DNA from: Asparagopsis taxiformis
Taxonomy: Eukaryota > Rhodophyta > Florideophyceae > Bonnemaisoniales > Bonnemaisoniaceae
Assembly (NCBI GenBank): GCA_030407315.1
Contig: JALQPE010000038.1
Span: 62,001 to 126,000 of the forward strand
Direction of reading: 5' to 3'
DNA: 64,000 nt
Shown: piece by piece, positions 11,215-22,081 of the stretch
How positions within the stretch are numbered: the stretch's first letter is position 1
How the letters are laid out: each line of letters begins with the position of its first letter
Translations under genes and position numbers: made by a program
Notes under the pieces: generated by a model
Database searches by the model: none
What the model was told of the DNA's origin: nothing
The model's input: the letters and a program-made list of their open reading frames with translations, nothing else

Positions 11215-11770
11215 GTGTAACTTGGGAAATATTGGTAGAGTCAATTCCAGAACTTAATACAACCCAAAATAGTGATAGAGATCGTTGATGAATGAACGAT
11301 GGTGAGTTTGCCAATGTCGTTGGGACACGAGCATCATGCACGAAAGAATACATCCACCAGTGGGCGAAATTACAAAATTGAATTTACCGAACGCCGCTTC
11401 TCGACCAATTCTTCCACCATCGTCGACATACTTTGAGCTCTAAACCCCATCTCGTCTGCAATGTCCTCTTTCGGTTGAAAACGATTCCCCGATGTGGAGA
11501 AGACTACCAAGTTGTCAGGCGCCATTACACATGACCCACATATTCCATACCGCGTTCTTTCAGCAAACAGATTTTCCGGAACTACGCGACTGGATGGGAA
11601 CTAATTTTCACACGTGTAATAGGCGCATGAAACGATGAATTTCCCCATCCTCGCATTTCGAAACCAAATCGCGGCATTGGGGGCGGTTGTATGCTGATCC
11701 TGCTTCAAGACTTGCACCCGCGCCAAAAACTATTTGCTGTGATCTAGACTTTCAGGGTTCTTCAACATCA
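11215..11770. other. Intergenic region upstream of PEX3
   Basis: About 550 bases holding the 3' end of the hemerythrin-like gene and the PEX3 leader. No coding or RNA signal is seen. The PEX3 frame stays open back to 11687, but that extension has no family similarity. Confidence 0.5.
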
Positions 11771-13111
11771 ATGTTGAAGAATTGGTTCGCTTCCAGCTAT
11801 GTGGATTCGGGGTTGCGCTTTGCGAGGCGAAATGCCGGCAAAATTGTGCTGCTCACCGTTGCGTCAACAGGCGTCATAGCAGCGGCTACGTACTTTCGGA
11901 GGCAGTTTACAGCTGTGAATGAGTCCTTGGAAGAGGAACGGCAACAGGGTGCAAGAAAACTGCGTATGGTTTTTGTGGGTAACACGCAGACTGTTTGCGC
12001 TGCACTGCGGTCACTCCTTCCGACGGCAAGAAAGATCATAGATGACTGCGTTGAAATCAACTCAGAAATACATGTGCAGAAGCTTCGCCAAAAGCCACAG
12101 AGTAAGGTTGAGAAGCAAGAGTTGTGGGAAAAAGTCAAAGTTGCGTCTGTGACGCATTTGTTCAGCGCAGCCTACATTGTCGCTCTGCTTTATTCCTTTT
12201 TGTCGCTCCAAATTAACTTACTATCCAGGTATAAAAGCAGGAACCTTGATGCACCTGTGCAAGGCTTGCCGTCAGGAATACTGACCGCAGCGACTTCAAA
12301 GCGCTTCATGGACTTGGCAAGACACAATATTCTACAACAAAGTCGATTTGAAGAAATCATCGAGCAGATTAAAGGACCAATAGCTGAGCGCATCAACAAT
12401 GTGGGTCTCACGGCAAAAATGGGAAGCAAGGAACTCAACATACTATTTGAGGATATCCTTGATATAATAAGAGACAAATTGATCGTTGGGGTAGATTCAG
12501 ATGTCACAGTTGATGCAGGTGCACAGTCGCCACTGTCGTTTTTACACCCCATATGGGCTTTATCAGAAGATGGACCAAACGTGGATCAAGTAGGAGACAA
12601 TGACATTGATGTGAACTACCATTGGCTCTTACAAGAATCACTTGATCTTTGCGATGTACTGGAGTTTTCAGATGTGGTACACAATTGTGCTTCTGTTATT
12701 GTTACGTATTCTGTGCAAAGCCTTCATGATGAGCTGTGGTCTTCCGATACGTCTGGACAGCTTGCGTTTGCCCATCTGTTAGCACATATCAGTAATCAAG
12801 CTACCAGAATTGTCACACCATCACATGATGATGACGATACAGACGACAGCTATTCTACAACTGGGAGGACTGCTCTTGAACAAGTTCTATATGAAGATGA
12901 CAACAATGCACATTTTGCGGCTTCTGTCTTTTTGTCAGGAGAGAAAGAAAAAGATCCGATACCAGAAATGCCGCATGGAAGCGCTGCAGCCGAAATAGAA
13001 ACAACAACACAAGGGATTCAACTTCCGGTTACGAACATTTCGGATCCCAGAGGACCCGAAGAACGCAGGGACCTTGGTCTCATGTTTGATATTGAAAACG
13101 CAGATGAATGA
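11771..13111 (+). CDS. PEX3: PEX3, peroxisomal biogenesis factor 3
   Basis: PEX3 is the peroxisomal membrane anchor that docks PEX19 and inserts peroxisomal membrane proteins. This 446-residue product starts MLKNWFASSYVDS. Arg/Lys residues precede a membrane segment at about 24-40. Next come the family's region with LEEERQQGARK, QTVCAALRSLLPTARK and LWEKVKVASVTHLFSAAYIVALLYSFLSLQINLLSRY; the last two blocks are the most diagnostic. The C-terminal 120 residues are acidic and low in complexity, which is unusual. An in-frame ATG at 11687 would add 28 residues, but the PEX3 N-terminal anchor fits the start at 11771. The stop is 77 bases from the convergent dehydratase gene. Confidence 0.82.
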   Translation: MLKNWFASSYVDSGLRFARRNAGKIVLLTVASTGVIAAATYFRRQFTAVNESLEEERQQGARKLRMVFVGNTQTVCAALRSLLPTARKIIDDCVEINSEIHVQKLRQKPQSKVEKQELWEKVKVASVTHLFSAAYIVALLYSFLSLQINLLSRYKSRNLDAPVQGLPSGILTAATSKRFMDLARHNILQQSRFEEIIEQIKGPIAERINNVGLTAKMGSKELNILFEDILDIIRDKLIVGVDSDVTVDAGAQSPLSFLHPIWALSEDGPNVDQVGDNDIDVNYHWLLQESLDLCDVLEFSDVVHNCASVIVTYSVQSLHDELWSSDTSGQLAFAHLLAHISNQATRIVTPSHDDDDTDDSYSTTGRTALEQVLYEDDNNAHFAASVFLSGEKEKDPIPEMPHGSAAAEIETTTQGIQLPVTNISDPRGPEERRDLGLMFDIENADE

Positions 13112-13188
13112 CAAGCTGACAACTGCTGCGGCATATCTGAGAAGATTGAGAATTCGTCCCTGACAAGTTGTGTACATATCGCGAGAAG

Positions 13189-13626
13189 CTAGCGAATGGG
13201 TAAAGTATCGATCTTGACAGCCATGATGAGGTCGTTTTCCGTTATACCGCCTAGAGCGTGAGTCCACAGTATAATTTCGACGTTATTGTAAGAGAAGATG
13301 CTGAGATCTGGATGATGCCGTTCCACTTCTGCAATTTCAGCAATTCTGTTCACATATGCTAGAGCAGAGGCGAAATCACGAGTGGTTATAGAGCGTTTCA
13401 ATCTGGTGTGGTTTTGCTCCACAGACCAGTCCGGGATCAGCAGTGCTGTCTGTGCGTCCACTTCAGCAGGTGTCAGTGCGGAACCAATGCCCTCACAACC
13501 CACGCATTTTGAGAAAGGTGTAATTTCGCGCGAGGTGCTCAGTAACCGATACATGGGCACTGGGCAAGCATGATTGAGTCTATAGCGCATGGATGCAAGT
13601 GATCGAGAGAAGAACGAATTCATCAT
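13189..13626 (-). CDS. Pterin-4a-carbinolamine dehydratase, probably organelle-targeted
   Basis: This enzyme dehydrates 4a-hydroxytetrahydrobiopterin, recycling the cofactor of aromatic amino acid hydroxylases. The domain covers the last 95 residues. The active-site signature is E-V-E-R-HHPD, then SYNNVEIILWTH, then a downstream LIMAVKID, matching the family's E-x3-H-H-P...Y...H...D pattern. The start at 13626 gives 145 residues with a Ser/Arg-rich leader (MMNSFFSRSLASMRYRL), which looks like a mitochondrial or plastid presequence. The frame is open to 13773, but that extension is not family-like. Plant and algal homologues often carry such a presequence. HPPD at 52 kb serves the same amino acid pathway. 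Confidence 0.85.
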   Translation of the reverse strand: MMNSFFSRSLASMRYRLNHACPVPMYRLLSTSREITPFSKCVGCEGIGSALTPAEVDAQTALLIPDWSVEQNHTRLKRSITTRDFASALAYVNRIAEIAEVERHHPDLSIFSYNNVEIILWTHALGGITENDLIMAVKIDTLPIR

Positions 13627-13926
13627 TCGAACTTGTTCAAGTATCGAGCTCAAGAGGTGCGATAGGCCACGAACTTGTTCAAGTCTGGTGTAATCATTTC
13701 CAAAATATGACGGTAACGTAACTTGAATTTCAAAAACTTCAACCACATGAACTTGGATAGCAGTGATGTCCAAGTTGCCGGTTCTTTATGATTGCTCCAG
13801 CCAAGTCTTCTGCGATATTATCTACTCAATATGTAACCAGTGTGGACAGGAAATGTTCGAAATGAAGACGAATCTCCGCCGATTCCGTGCCAATCACACT
13901 TGTTTGACCGTCATGATTGCGCTAAC

Positions 13927-15216
13927 TTATACTTCATCTGCGTCAGAAAAATCCGGGTCATCTCTACCAGTAATATCCACACCACGAAAAGCAACCCTCC
14001 ACTCATCTGGTCCGGGGCCAAGGATATAGTACTCCAACTCTCGATAGAACCGTGGAATCCGTTTCCGAGCAGCACTGGCATCTCGTGCAATCGCAATCTC
14101 AGATGCATTTGGCATGGCACAGCCACACAACCCGGCCAGCCGTCGGCGGTATTCCCATTGTGCATCCGCGAGAACATGGTAGTATTTATTTTCATGTTCG
14201 TCTTGGTCGTCCGGATCATATTTTCGAAGTTTCTCTAGCTCTGCGAGCGGTACGCGCCCCTGATGCAGGGCCGCTAGAAAAAGTGCCTGTGTGTCAAACA
14301 GAGGGAATGGGATAATTCTCCAAGGAAGACCCATGATTGCCAATGTAGGGTCCTCGCCTGCAACAAGTTGAGCTATGAGACCTTTTACAGCGCGCTTGTT
14401 TGGTGTGACACATACACCAGCTGTGCCATTATCTAGAAAGGGAAAGACATACTGATATCCTGTGCAGAGTAGCACATCATCGATGTCATGCAAAATTTGT
14501 CCGTTCTCCAGTTTGACATCGCCGTTGGCAGATACAGCAGCCACGCACGCAGTCTGAGGTACTTTATCAGCGAACAATTTTTCAGAATAGTTGGAATGCG
14601 CTAATACGACACTTCGCGCAACTGTTGAAATCTCAAGTGCGATATCATTACCGGACGGACCGGCTCCCACGACAACTACCGAGCGATTGCGAAATCGTGA
14701 GGGTTCTTTGTAAAGATTGGAATGCGATACGGTTCGACCCGACGCGATGAACTGCTCGGTGCCAGCGGGCCGCCAGTCGTTCGGAACATGGAAGTGACCA
14801 GTTGCGATGATAACAGCATCGTGCAATGAAACCTCGTCGCCTACTCTGACGTTCCATTGTGCGCCGTCCTTCCAGATCTTGTCGACGGGCGAGCTGCAGG
14901 CAACGTGTGGTCGCAAGTCGTGTCTTTTGGTGTACTCGAGCAGATAGGCCAAGACGTCGCGATGCGACAGAAAGGACTTGGCGTGAGCGGGAAAGTCCAT
15001 GTCAGGGAAACTCATAATTTGTTTGGGAATATTGCATCGCAGAGATTCGTATAAACAGGATGTCGCAGATGACTCGGGATCATACGACCAGGTTCCGCCG
15101 ATGTCGGCTGACGCTTCGTAGACGCGGACGCGGAATCCAGCTGAGAGATAGGCCCTTGCGGCGCAGAGACCGGCTGCGCCGGCTCCGATGATTGCCACTT
15201 GCCCGTTGGGTATCAT
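13927..15216 (-). CDS. Flavin-containing monooxygenase (FMO family)
   Basis: A 429-residue class B flavoprotein expected to oxygenate a nucleophilic N or S atom using NADPH, O2 and FAD. The FAD Rossmann motif GAGAAG lies at residues 11-16, followed by YEASADIGGTW. The FMO-identifying sequence is present in variant form as F-IASG-RTVSHSNLY. The NADPH motif GAGPSGND follows in the middle of the protein. A later segment DDVLLCTGYQYVFPF is typical of the family. The length is slightly short but complete. It resembles the plant FMO S-oxygenase group most. The substrate is unknown and no targeting signal is visible. It lies on the same strand as the pterin dehydratase, with 300 bases of unassigned DNA between them. 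Confidence 0.88.
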   Translation of the reverse strand: MIPNGQVAIIGAGAAGLCAARAYLSAGFRVRVYEASADIGGTWSYDPESSATSCLYESLRCNIPKQIMSFPDMDFPAHAKSFLSHRDVLAYLLEYTKRHDLRPHVACSSPVDKIWKDGAQWNVRVGDEVSLHDAVIIATGHFHVPNDWRPAGTEQFIASGRTVSHSNLYKEPSRFRNRSVVVVGAGPSGNDIALEISTVARSVVLAHSNYSEKLFADKVPQTACVAAVSANGDVKLENGQILHDIDDVLLCTGYQYVFPFLDNGTAGVCVTPNKRAVKGLIAQLVAGEDPTLAIMGLPWRIIPFPLFDTQALFLAALHQGRVPLAELEKLRKYDPDDQDEHENKYYHVLADAQWEYRRRLAGLCGCAMPNASEIAIARDASAARKRIPRFYRELEYYILGPGPDEWRVAFRGVDITGRDDPDFSDADEV

Positions 15217-16261
15217 GGAAATAGTTGAGAAAAAACCGCGAGTTGTGTATCAAGGAATAAGACTGTTTTATTGCTTGAATGTTGATGTCACGAGCACAAG
15301 TTTCAGCACAAGTGCGGAGGTCGCAGGTTGAGTTGATGCTGCAAAATTAAAACTTATCCACTACACGTATTTACCGCGAGAGTTGAGTGCTCTCCTTGAG
15401 CACACAATCTTTTAACCGATTTATTATGTATAATAATAATTGAAAGGCAAAGCTGTCTTCTGTGGAATGCAGTATACGCGATACTTGGAACGCTTACCAG
15501 TTGATGATCTTATTCGGTGGCGCTTTAGGTCACTGCAATATCTGCTTGTGTCTGCTGCCGGCAGCCCATCTCGTTCCACCCATCGCTGATAGGCAGCAAC
15601 ATGACCCGTGATCTAAATTATTTTCCATTGCCTAAGCGCTCAGCCCCATGCGAGGCCCACTAAAACCAAAAAAATATGCTCTGGTCCTACACTCATCACG
15701 CTTTGGACTTTCATTGCTGTTATTTTTAGAGAAAAGAAGTACTGATCTGGCACAATCGAGAATACTGCTTCTCCGGACTTTGCTAAACAGTGACCAATCT
15801 GATACACTGGAGGCATACGTTTCGATGTCCGTCTTGTTAGAGAAAACTCTTCGATTTCCTAGTCACATGGCGCATCACTGCAACGATCTACTGCGTTGGT
15901 ACAGGGTTATTTTCTGTCGTCTTCCTCACTGAGGATCAAATATGGTCAAGAAAACCAAAGCATTTTGGCAAAAAACATTGTATTCCACTGCCATAAAACA
16001 TTAATTTCTAATTTTACTGCTAAAATGTTCAAAACATTTTTCAACACATTTTCTGTCACACAAAATTCTTCTTGTCGAGATTAACCCAATACACGTGTAA
16101 TTCCTATTCCGAATCCGGCCAATGGGCACCATCTCCCTCCGGAGGTGCAACGCAATCATCCTTTCCCCTCTACATAACAACACCTTCCAACTAGACCTAA
16201 CCACCAATACCCGCGCTAGCCGCATCATCTATCCCGGCACACACCCAAGCGGAATCTCGCC
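15217..16261. other. Divergent intergenic region, FMO / ClpP
   Basis: About 1 kb between divergently oriented starts. The middle is AT-rich with short ORFs only. The last 150 bases before ClpP are pyrimidine-rich. No RNA gene is recognised. Confidence 0.5.
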
Positions 16262-17032
16262 ATGGCCTTCATTCCGCTGCTCAGTTCAGCATTTACGCAC
16301 CCGACGCCGAGCACATTTGCGTCGAAAACGACGCTCCGCCAGCCGTCCACCGCGATCCGTGCGCAGACGCCGCGCGCCAGCCTGCAGAGTCACATGGCGC
16401 GCGGACCGCGTCCGCAGAAAAAGCCCCCAGCACCCGTCCCCGTCGTCACCTTTGGCGACAATCAAATGGACGTTTTCTCGCGTCTGGCCAAGGATCGCAT
16501 TCTGCTCCTCGGTCGACAGGTGGACGACGAGGTGGCCAACGCACTTGTGGCGCAGATGCTCTTCCTCTCCGCCGATGATCCCACCAAGGATATCACCCTG
16601 TATATCAATTCCCCCGGCGGATCCGTCTCTGCTGGCCTCGCGATCTTCGATACCATGCAGTACATCCCTTGCGACGTCGCCACTATTTGCTTCGGAACCG
16701 CCGCAAGCATGGGGGCTTTCTTGCTCTCGGCAGGCGCAAAGGGTAAGAGGAAGAGCCTTCCCAACTCGCGCATTATGATTCATCAACCACTTGGTGGCGC
16801 CCAGGGTCAGGCTGCTGATATTGAGATTCAGGCAAAGGAGATTTTGTTTATCAGGAGTCTGTTGAATGGATATATGGCTGGTTCAACAGGGCAGGATCTC
16901 GCTAGAATTGAGACTGACACAGATCGTGACTTTTTCATGACTCCCGAGGAGGCGCTGGAGTATGGAATCATTGATGAGGTCATTGCAACAAAGAGGACGT
17001 TGCCGAAGCCGGCCAAGCCTGTCTTGTCGTGA
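16262..17032 (+). CDS. ClpP-type serine protease, plastid-targeted
   Basis: A 256-residue nuclear-encoded ClpP family protein. The first ~45 residues are Ser/Thr/Pro/Arg-rich and acidic-poor, fitting a transit peptide. The protease core follows with [17 protein letters not shown]. The catalytic triad is readable: Ser149 in GTAASMGAF, His174 in IMIHQPLGG and Asp219 in [10 protein letters not shown]. All three residues are present, so this is a catalytic ClpP and not an inactive ClpR. It should assemble into the heptameric proteolytic core fed by a Clp ATPase. Chloroplast location is inferred, and mitochondrial ClpP cannot be excluded. The stop lies 72 bases from the convergent SET gene. Confidence 0.92.
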   Translation: MAFIPLLSSAFTHPTPSTFASKTTLRQPSTAIRAQTPRASLQSHMARGPRPQKKPPAPVPVVTFGDNQMDVFSRLAKDRILLLGRQVDDEVANALVAQMLFLSADDPTKDITLYINSPGGSVSAGLAIFDTMQYIPCDVATICFGTAASMGAFLLSAGAKGKRKSLPNSRIMIHQPLGGAQGQAADIEIQAKEILFIRSLLNGYMAGSTGQDLARIETDTDRDFFMTPEEALEYGIIDEVIATKRTLPKPAKPVLS

Positions 17033-17063
17033 CTGCAAATATTAGCGTTTAGGCGTTGTTAAC

Positions 17064-17069
17064 AATAAA
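17064..17069 (+). terminator. Candidate polyadenylation hexamer for the ClpP gene
   Basis: An AATAAA hexamer lies 32 bases past the ClpP stop in the 72-base gap to the convergent SET gene. Position and sequence fit a poly(A) signal, but such a hexamer occurs often by chance. Confidence 0.3.
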
Positions 17070-17104
17070 CTCGCTACATGTTGCTATTTTATTTACATTG
17101 CCTG

Positions 17105-18541
17105 TCATTCTCCGCTCTCGGAGAACATAAAGATCGGTTCCGACATCTCTTTCTCGATGTTTACAATCGTTCTTTCAAGAATTCTCTTTTCGGCACGTCG
17201 TTGACGAATTGCCCAGCGCTGCTTCTGTGAAAAAAGCTGGAAGATGCCACCGTCCTGAATTATAGCGTCGTCTTCCTCTCGCGTTTGTGGATATGCGTCC
17301 AATGCATCGCGACATGCTTGCATGAGCGTTTCTGCCACTAAAGTTTCATTTCTCTCCCCAATGAAGTTTCCAAAGTCTCCATTCTCCAGCTCCTCTTCAT
17401 TTGCTACACAAAACCTCAGGTATTCAATCAGCTCCATAGGATACCTATCTCTGTACAATGGAAAGGCTGTGCTCAGCTGCACTCCTGACGACTCGACATA
17501 TTCCTTCTTCCTCTCGTAAAGCTCATCGCCTTCCCCGGGACTGACAATCAACTCAACTGAATCATATGGATTCCTGTCTACCACAAAGCCATACAGGAGT
17601 AAAAGCTCTGCATTTGACTTGGGACCATACGTGACGAAAACTTGATCCATTTGGGAGTACGGCCTATCCGTGTACAAAACGACTGTGCGCTCACCAGATA
17701 GAGGAGCCGACTGGACATCGATGTAGGTCGAGCAGAATGGGTTATGGTTGAGCAGATCGGCGTAAGGGACAAGTGCTATACGCTGCTCTGCTGTAAGCAT
17801 GATTGCACGAGAAAACAAAATTGCAAACGCCCATGACCACGCCTCCCTTGTAAACACTTCCTCAGGAAACGCTGCGCGATCACGTTCAAATATGTCTTCT
17901 TCAGTTGCCACATATTCGCTCTCTAGTTTATCTCGAAGACTGGCCGTCGCAGCTAAACAAGGACTGCCCTCCAGCAACTGCAAATCTTCTTCACTCCATC
18001 GAAATAACGGGATCAGTTCTTCACCATCCGGTAAAATATCGATATAGGGTTTCCAGAAACTTTCTTCACCCAACGAACGTTCCCGAATGAGCAAAATTGC
18101 AATAGCAATATACTCATCAACTGTGTCCGGTATAGCCGGGATATTGCGGAGAGCAGCCTCTTTCGTAAGTAAAACGTCTAGCGGAACCTCAAATACAGGC
18201 TCACCCTGGACGATACCTTTGACAGCTACCAGACCTCTCCCAGAAGCTTCACCATCATCGGTTGTCTCATTGGCGATTGCCAATGGATGTTTCGCTCGGC
18301 CCCATGTCGCCTGTGGCGCAAGATACATACCATTCTCCTCTAGCCAGGCCTCTAGTACCCGGGATTTTTGGGCTGCATCCGTTGCAGATTCTGAGATATT
18401 TGAGATGCGGGGGCCGGGGAGTGACATACGAGTAGCATTGTAAAGACGACGTGGTCGGCGTTGCACGAGACACGGCGAGGCAGTTGTGATATTCAGCGGA
18501 GATCCTGAGTGGACGAAAGCATGCTGCATTGACATTTTCAT
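17105..18541 (-). CDS. SET-domain protein methyltransferase, Rubisco LSMT type, plastid-targeted
   Basis: A 478-residue protein of the plant Rubisco large-subunit/aldolase lysine methyltransferase family. The N-terminal ~50 residues are Ser/Arg/Thr-rich and low in acid, as in a transit peptide. The SET part includes SGRGLVAVKGIVQGEPVFEVP, then the S-adenosylmethionine and lysine-channel region LVPYADLLNHNPF, and FVTYGPKSNAELLLLYGFV. The C-terminal Rubisco-LSMT substrate-binding helical domain follows. The NH-N-P and YG-x-K/N-N motifs are intact. Plant LSMTs methylate RbcL Lys14 or plastid aldolases; the substrate here is unknown. A start at 18541 gives ATG followed by Lys and Met. There is no intron. 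Confidence 0.88.
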   Translation of the reverse strand: MKMSMQHAFVHSGSPLNITTASPCLVQRRPRRLYNATRMSLPGPRISNISESATDAAQKSRVLEAWLEENGMYLAPQATWGRAKHPLAIANETTDDGEASGRGLVAVKGIVQGEPVFEVPLDVLLTKEAALRNIPAIPDTVDEYIAIAILLIRERSLGEESFWKPYIDILPDGEELIPLFRWSEEDLQLLEGSPCLAATASLRDKLESEYVATEEDIFERDRAAFPEEVFTREAWSWAFAILFSRAIMLTAEQRIALVPYADLLNHNPFCSTYIDVQSAPLSGERTVVLYTDRPYSQMDQVFVTYGPKSNAELLLLYGFVVDRNPYDSVELIVSPGEGDELYERKKEYVESSGVQLSTAFPLYRDRYPMELIEYLRFCVANEEELENGDFGNFIGERNETLVAETLMQACRDALDAYPQTREEDDAIIQDGGIFQLFSQKQRWAIRQRRAEKRILERTIVNIEKEMSEPIFMFSESGE

Positions 18542-18896
18542 CGGGGACGATAACTACTTGGAGCTGTGTACTTCTGGATTGATTCTCGGACTTGGCAGCT
18601 GATAAAGAGCAGTCAGATCAGAGATGCTCCAGTTGCGGAGATCGGTCCCGGAACACTTCAATCCTGTTTGTCAACAACAGTTCATTGGTATACTACTTTA
18701 AATTCATCCGAATTAATATCCTTCTCAAAATTTACAAAATTCACGATCGCATGTCCCAATAAACGATACTTGAAATGCCGAACGACAAGAAAGGGTCGAG
18801 TGGTACTTTTAATTGAAAGATGTTACCAAGACGTCAATCCAAGCAATCGAAAGTCAAGATAAATAGCATCAACTTAGCCCGGGACGAAATCCATCA
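18542..18896. other. Divergent intergenic region
   Basis: 355 bases between divergent starts of the SET gene and the small Gly/Arg protein gene. It probably contains both promoters. No recognised motif. Confidence 0.5.
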
Positions 18897-19331
18897 ATGC
18901 AAACCATCCCAGCTCTAATTCCCCCCGAAACTCTCGCCCAGAAGATACCTCTTCCCGGAACTCAATTCGGATTCACTGGTGTTCAAACTCCAGTTTCGCA
19001 ACGAATCGCACGGATGCGAGGCCTATCTGTAGTCTCACGCGCGCGCGGCGGACGGGGGAGAGGGCGCGGTACGCGTGGAGCTTCCAGATTTAAACCGACC
19101 CGTGGCGGATACAAGGGCGCTGGAATTCCACTCACACCTGTGGAACCAGGTTTCAAATACTACAAAGCGTCGTTCATGGAAAATCCTTGGCTCGTTCTGG
19201 AAAGACAGTTTGCTTCGGTCAGTGTCAATGATGAAGAGATTAAAATCGATCTGGATCTCGATGAGGATATGGATGTGGATGATTCGGATCAAAAAGATTC
19301 CGCAGTCCAGAAACAAGGGGGTGCTGAGTGA
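18897..19331 (+). CDS. Small Gly/Arg-rich protein, MPLKIP/TTDN1-like
   Basis: A 144-residue intronless protein with three zones. The N-terminal 40 residues are Pro/Thr-rich. Residues about 41-75 form an RGG-like tract (SRARGGRGRGRGTRG), typical of RNA-binding or arginine-methylated proteins. Residues about 85-105 read FKYYKASFMENPWLVLERQ. That motif matches the conserved C-terminal block of MPLKIP (TTDN1), FKPSMLEDPW, and the same order of Gly-rich region then PW block is seen there. The final 40 residues are strongly acidic. MPLKIP binds the lariat debranching enzyme in animals, but no such role can be read from this sequence. The relationship rests on a short motif, so the call is moderate. 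Confidence 0.5.
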   Translation: MQTIPALIPPETLAQKIPLPGTQFGFTGVQTPVSQRIARMRGLSVVSRARGGRGRGRGTRGASRFKPTRGGYKGAGIPLTPVEPGFKYYKASFMENPWLVLERQFASVSVNDEEIKIDLDLDEDMDVDDSDQKDSAVQKQGGAE

Positions 19332-19977
19332 AAGAATTGTGTTTCACGACTTGCAGTTTGTTATGGCAAGTTTTCGCTTATCGAACTTTCATGATTACTC
19401 GTTCTTTGGAAAAGATCCCGTGTATACTATGCTACTTGCATTCACTATGTATAGCTTATCTGGCTTTGAAATCTAGAAGTAGGTTCGACTAATTTTTCTC
19501 ACCATCTACTTCGTTGGTTCTGTTAGTACATGTATCTTTTGCTCGTCGTAAGCTCAAGCTATGAGTGGTAAACTTTAACATAACTTCTAGTAATGCACCC
19601 ACATCTTGTGATCGCATTCACCAAGGAAAGAGAATGTTCAATCGCTACCAGTGGATCAAATGAGTGCAATATGACAGCTGCATACTTACAATGCATCTCA
19701 ACAGCGGAATGCACCCGAACTCAGCAATGTTGCGAACGACAGTCACATTACGATATCAACACTTCTGCTCAAATACACGATGCTTCCTTGAAACATCATT
19801 TCACACCACGCTGGCAAATTTCAAAGTTCAGCCTCTGAAACTTTATTCAAGTTAGATCGAGATGTCGTGCATTTCTGCTGTACCCAGACCACTCATGGCA
19901 GATTACGAGCTATACATCTCTAGAAGGAAATAAAGAGGAATGCCCCATTACCAAATTCTGTCCCATACTACCAACAT
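19332..19977. other. Intergenic region between convergent genes
   Basis: About 650 bases between the small Gly/Arg protein gene and ELP3, which converge. AT-rich with short ORFs only. Nothing recognised. Confidence 0.5.
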
Positions 19978-21720
19978 CTATACATTCTTCACCATATATG
20001 GTCCCTCCAGTCTGTACCCAAGCTTTCGATAATAATGCCTGGTACCGACCCCCGAGATGACCACGACTTTAGTAGATCCATGCTCATCTCGTGCAATCCG
20101 TTCAGCTTCCTCCATTAGTAATGTACCAAAGCCTCTGTGCTGGAATTTTGCCGGATCACGCTCATGAACTGGGACAACCGACCCGTACACATGCAGTTCG
20201 CGAACAATGCTGCAAGTTTCTTCCGCCATTTCAGGTCGAACAGCAGCTGCTCCGGGGCCTGCTTTCCGTAATCTCAGTAGCGCCACAAGAATATCCTGCG
20301 CCGCATCTTCATATGACAAAAATGTTTCCCAACCGCCATTCGCGACATAGTCTCTTCGGATTAATTCTACTTGTTCTGGATTGATTTGAAAATGAATCGT
20401 CTGAATACCCACCTCTCTCGTTCTGACATCACGACATGGAAGACCAAGGTCGGCCATACGTGCCAAAGCGAGCTCGCGTAGATTTCCATGCTCCACGCCG
20501 GAAGACACGAGTGGCATAGGAATGTCACGCTGGATCCGATATACACGTACCCATGGTGGGATGAGAGCAAGAATTCGGGCAATCAAGTCGATAAGATCGG
20601 ATGGTGCATAGTTCTTATACAGTCCGTTCTTCCACAATTCATACAGACCAGTGCCGCGAATGACCAATGTAGGATATATCTTAAGCCCATCCGGTCTGAA
20701 AGCAGGGTTCTCAAACAACTCACGGAAGGATTCCATATCCCTCTCCTTACCCATATTAGGCAAATCTGGCATCATATGCGCCACAACTTTAAAGCCAGCA
20801 TCCTTAGCTAACCTGAAGCAGTCGCTAACTGCTTGTACAGAATGCCCTCGGTTAGTATCACGAGCAATGTCTTCATACACGCTCTGTACACCGATTTCCA
20901 GCCTGGTGCAGCCGTATTCCAACATGGATGACAAATGGTGTGGCGAGGAATGATCTGGACGACTTTCGATCGTAAGCGCCACACATTTTGCCTGTGAATG
21001 CTCCGAGTAGCGCACAGCCTCCAGTACGGACTGGCTACTATGTCCGCTTAACGCGTCATGAAGGTTCCTGATGAAATAATCTCTGTATGAAGCATCAAGC
21101 GACATAAATGTCCCACCCATGAGAATAAACTCCACTTTGTCTACATCGTGCCCCAAACTGGTCAGTTGGTCGACCCGCGACCGTACCTGCACGTAAGGAT
21201 CGTAGCGTGCGCGAATGGCGCGCATAGAGGTTGGCTCATAGCCAGTATACGATTGGGTGGAATATTCAAAGTCAGAGTCTGGACCACCGGGACAGTAGAT
21301 GCAAATGTTGCCAGTAGTCGCAATGTGGGGACAACGATGCGGTTTAGACATGACGGCTACAACGGCAATTCCGCTTGCAGTTCTGACAGGCTTTGCTTTC
21401 AGAAGTGGTGCAAGTGCTGAACGATGGGATGGTGGCACCGCAGCGAGAATCTCGACTTGTTTTGGATAGTCTGCTAATCCATGACGCTTCGCAGCATTTG
21501 TCTTCAGTTTGTTCATTGGCATGTATTGCTTTGTTTCTAAACTTCGTAGAAGCTCAGATACAATATCGGCTATTGCATTCTTTTTCGCAAGTGCCTGATC
21601 TGCAGCGCGGCGTGGTCGACGTGCAGCCGGGTTTCGAGCCGCGTGAGGCGGACGTCCAGTCGAACAGTCACATTTTTCATCTGATTTGGCGTCTAAGCTT
21701 TCGCAGCTGCTACGCGCCAT
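19978..21720 (-). CDS. ELP3: ELP3, catalytic subunit of Elongator
   Basis: Elongator modifies wobble uridine 34 of certain tRNAs, and ELP3 carries the chemistry by combining a radical SAM domain with an acetyl-CoA-dependent KAT domain. This 580-residue protein is slightly long because of a Lys/Arg-rich N-terminus. The radical SAM cluster motif is C-x9-C-x2-C at C130, C140 and C143. It is followed by [21 protein letters not shown] and [13 protein letters not shown]. The KAT domain near the end includes [33 protein letters not shown] and [18 protein letters not shown]. Both halves are intact. The gene is intronless and divergent from the YlmG gene. Confidence 0.95.
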   Translation of the reverse strand: MARSSCESLDAKSDEKCDCSTGRPPHAARNPAARRPRRAADQALAKKNAIADIVSELLRSLETKQYMPMNKLKTNAAKRHGLADYPKQVEILAAVPPSHRSALAPLLKAKPVRTASGIAVVAVMSKPHRCPHIATTGNICIYCPGGPDSDFEYSTQSYTGYEPTSMRAIRARYDPYVQVRSRVDQLTSLGHDVDKVEFILMGGTFMSLDASYRDYFIRNLHDALSGHSSQSVLEAVRYSEHSQAKCVALTIESRPDHSSPHHLSSMLEYGCTRLEIGVQSVYEDIARDTNRGHSVQAVSDCFRLAKDAGFKVVAHMMPDLPNMGKERDMESFRELFENPAFRPDGLKIYPTLVIRGTGLYELWKNGLYKNYAPSDLIDLIARILALIPPWVRVYRIQRDIPMPLVSSGVEHGNLRELALARMADLGLPCRDVRTREVGIQTIHFQINPEQVELIRRDYVANGGWETFLSYEDAAQDILVALLRLRKAGPGAAAVRPEMAEETCSIVRELHVYGSVVPVHERDPAKFQHRGFGTLLMEEAERIARDEHGSTKVVVISGVGTRHYYRKLGYRLEGPYMVKNV

Positions 21721-22081
21721 GGTGAATGACTTTGGGAAGAGACGTCTTCCGCCTGGGGTGCGGTGTCGAGCAAAAAGGACTTGTTATGAGAAAGGTAGTA
21801 GTGACGGGGGCGGAGTTGGCGCCCGCAGAGTTGATGAAGTCCTTTGTCATAATTGAGTGATGAATCATATTTATTTTGTAGAAGTCATATTTTGCATAAA
21901 TTGAACCAATGGACAGAGAAACGATGGGTAGTTATGCAGGGTTGTCCCAGACCTCAAATCTCTCCAAACGGCATTCTCCCGGTAGCAACTGAGTTCATCT
22001 AGTCGGTTTCGTGCTCAAAACAGCTGCAATATCGAGAAGAGATAAAGAAATTTCGTGCAATTTCCGAAGAGACAAGCAGAA
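21721..22081. other. Divergent promoter region, ELP3 / YlmG
   Basis: 361 bases between divergent starts; it must hold both promoters. No clear motif is visible. Confidence 0.5.
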
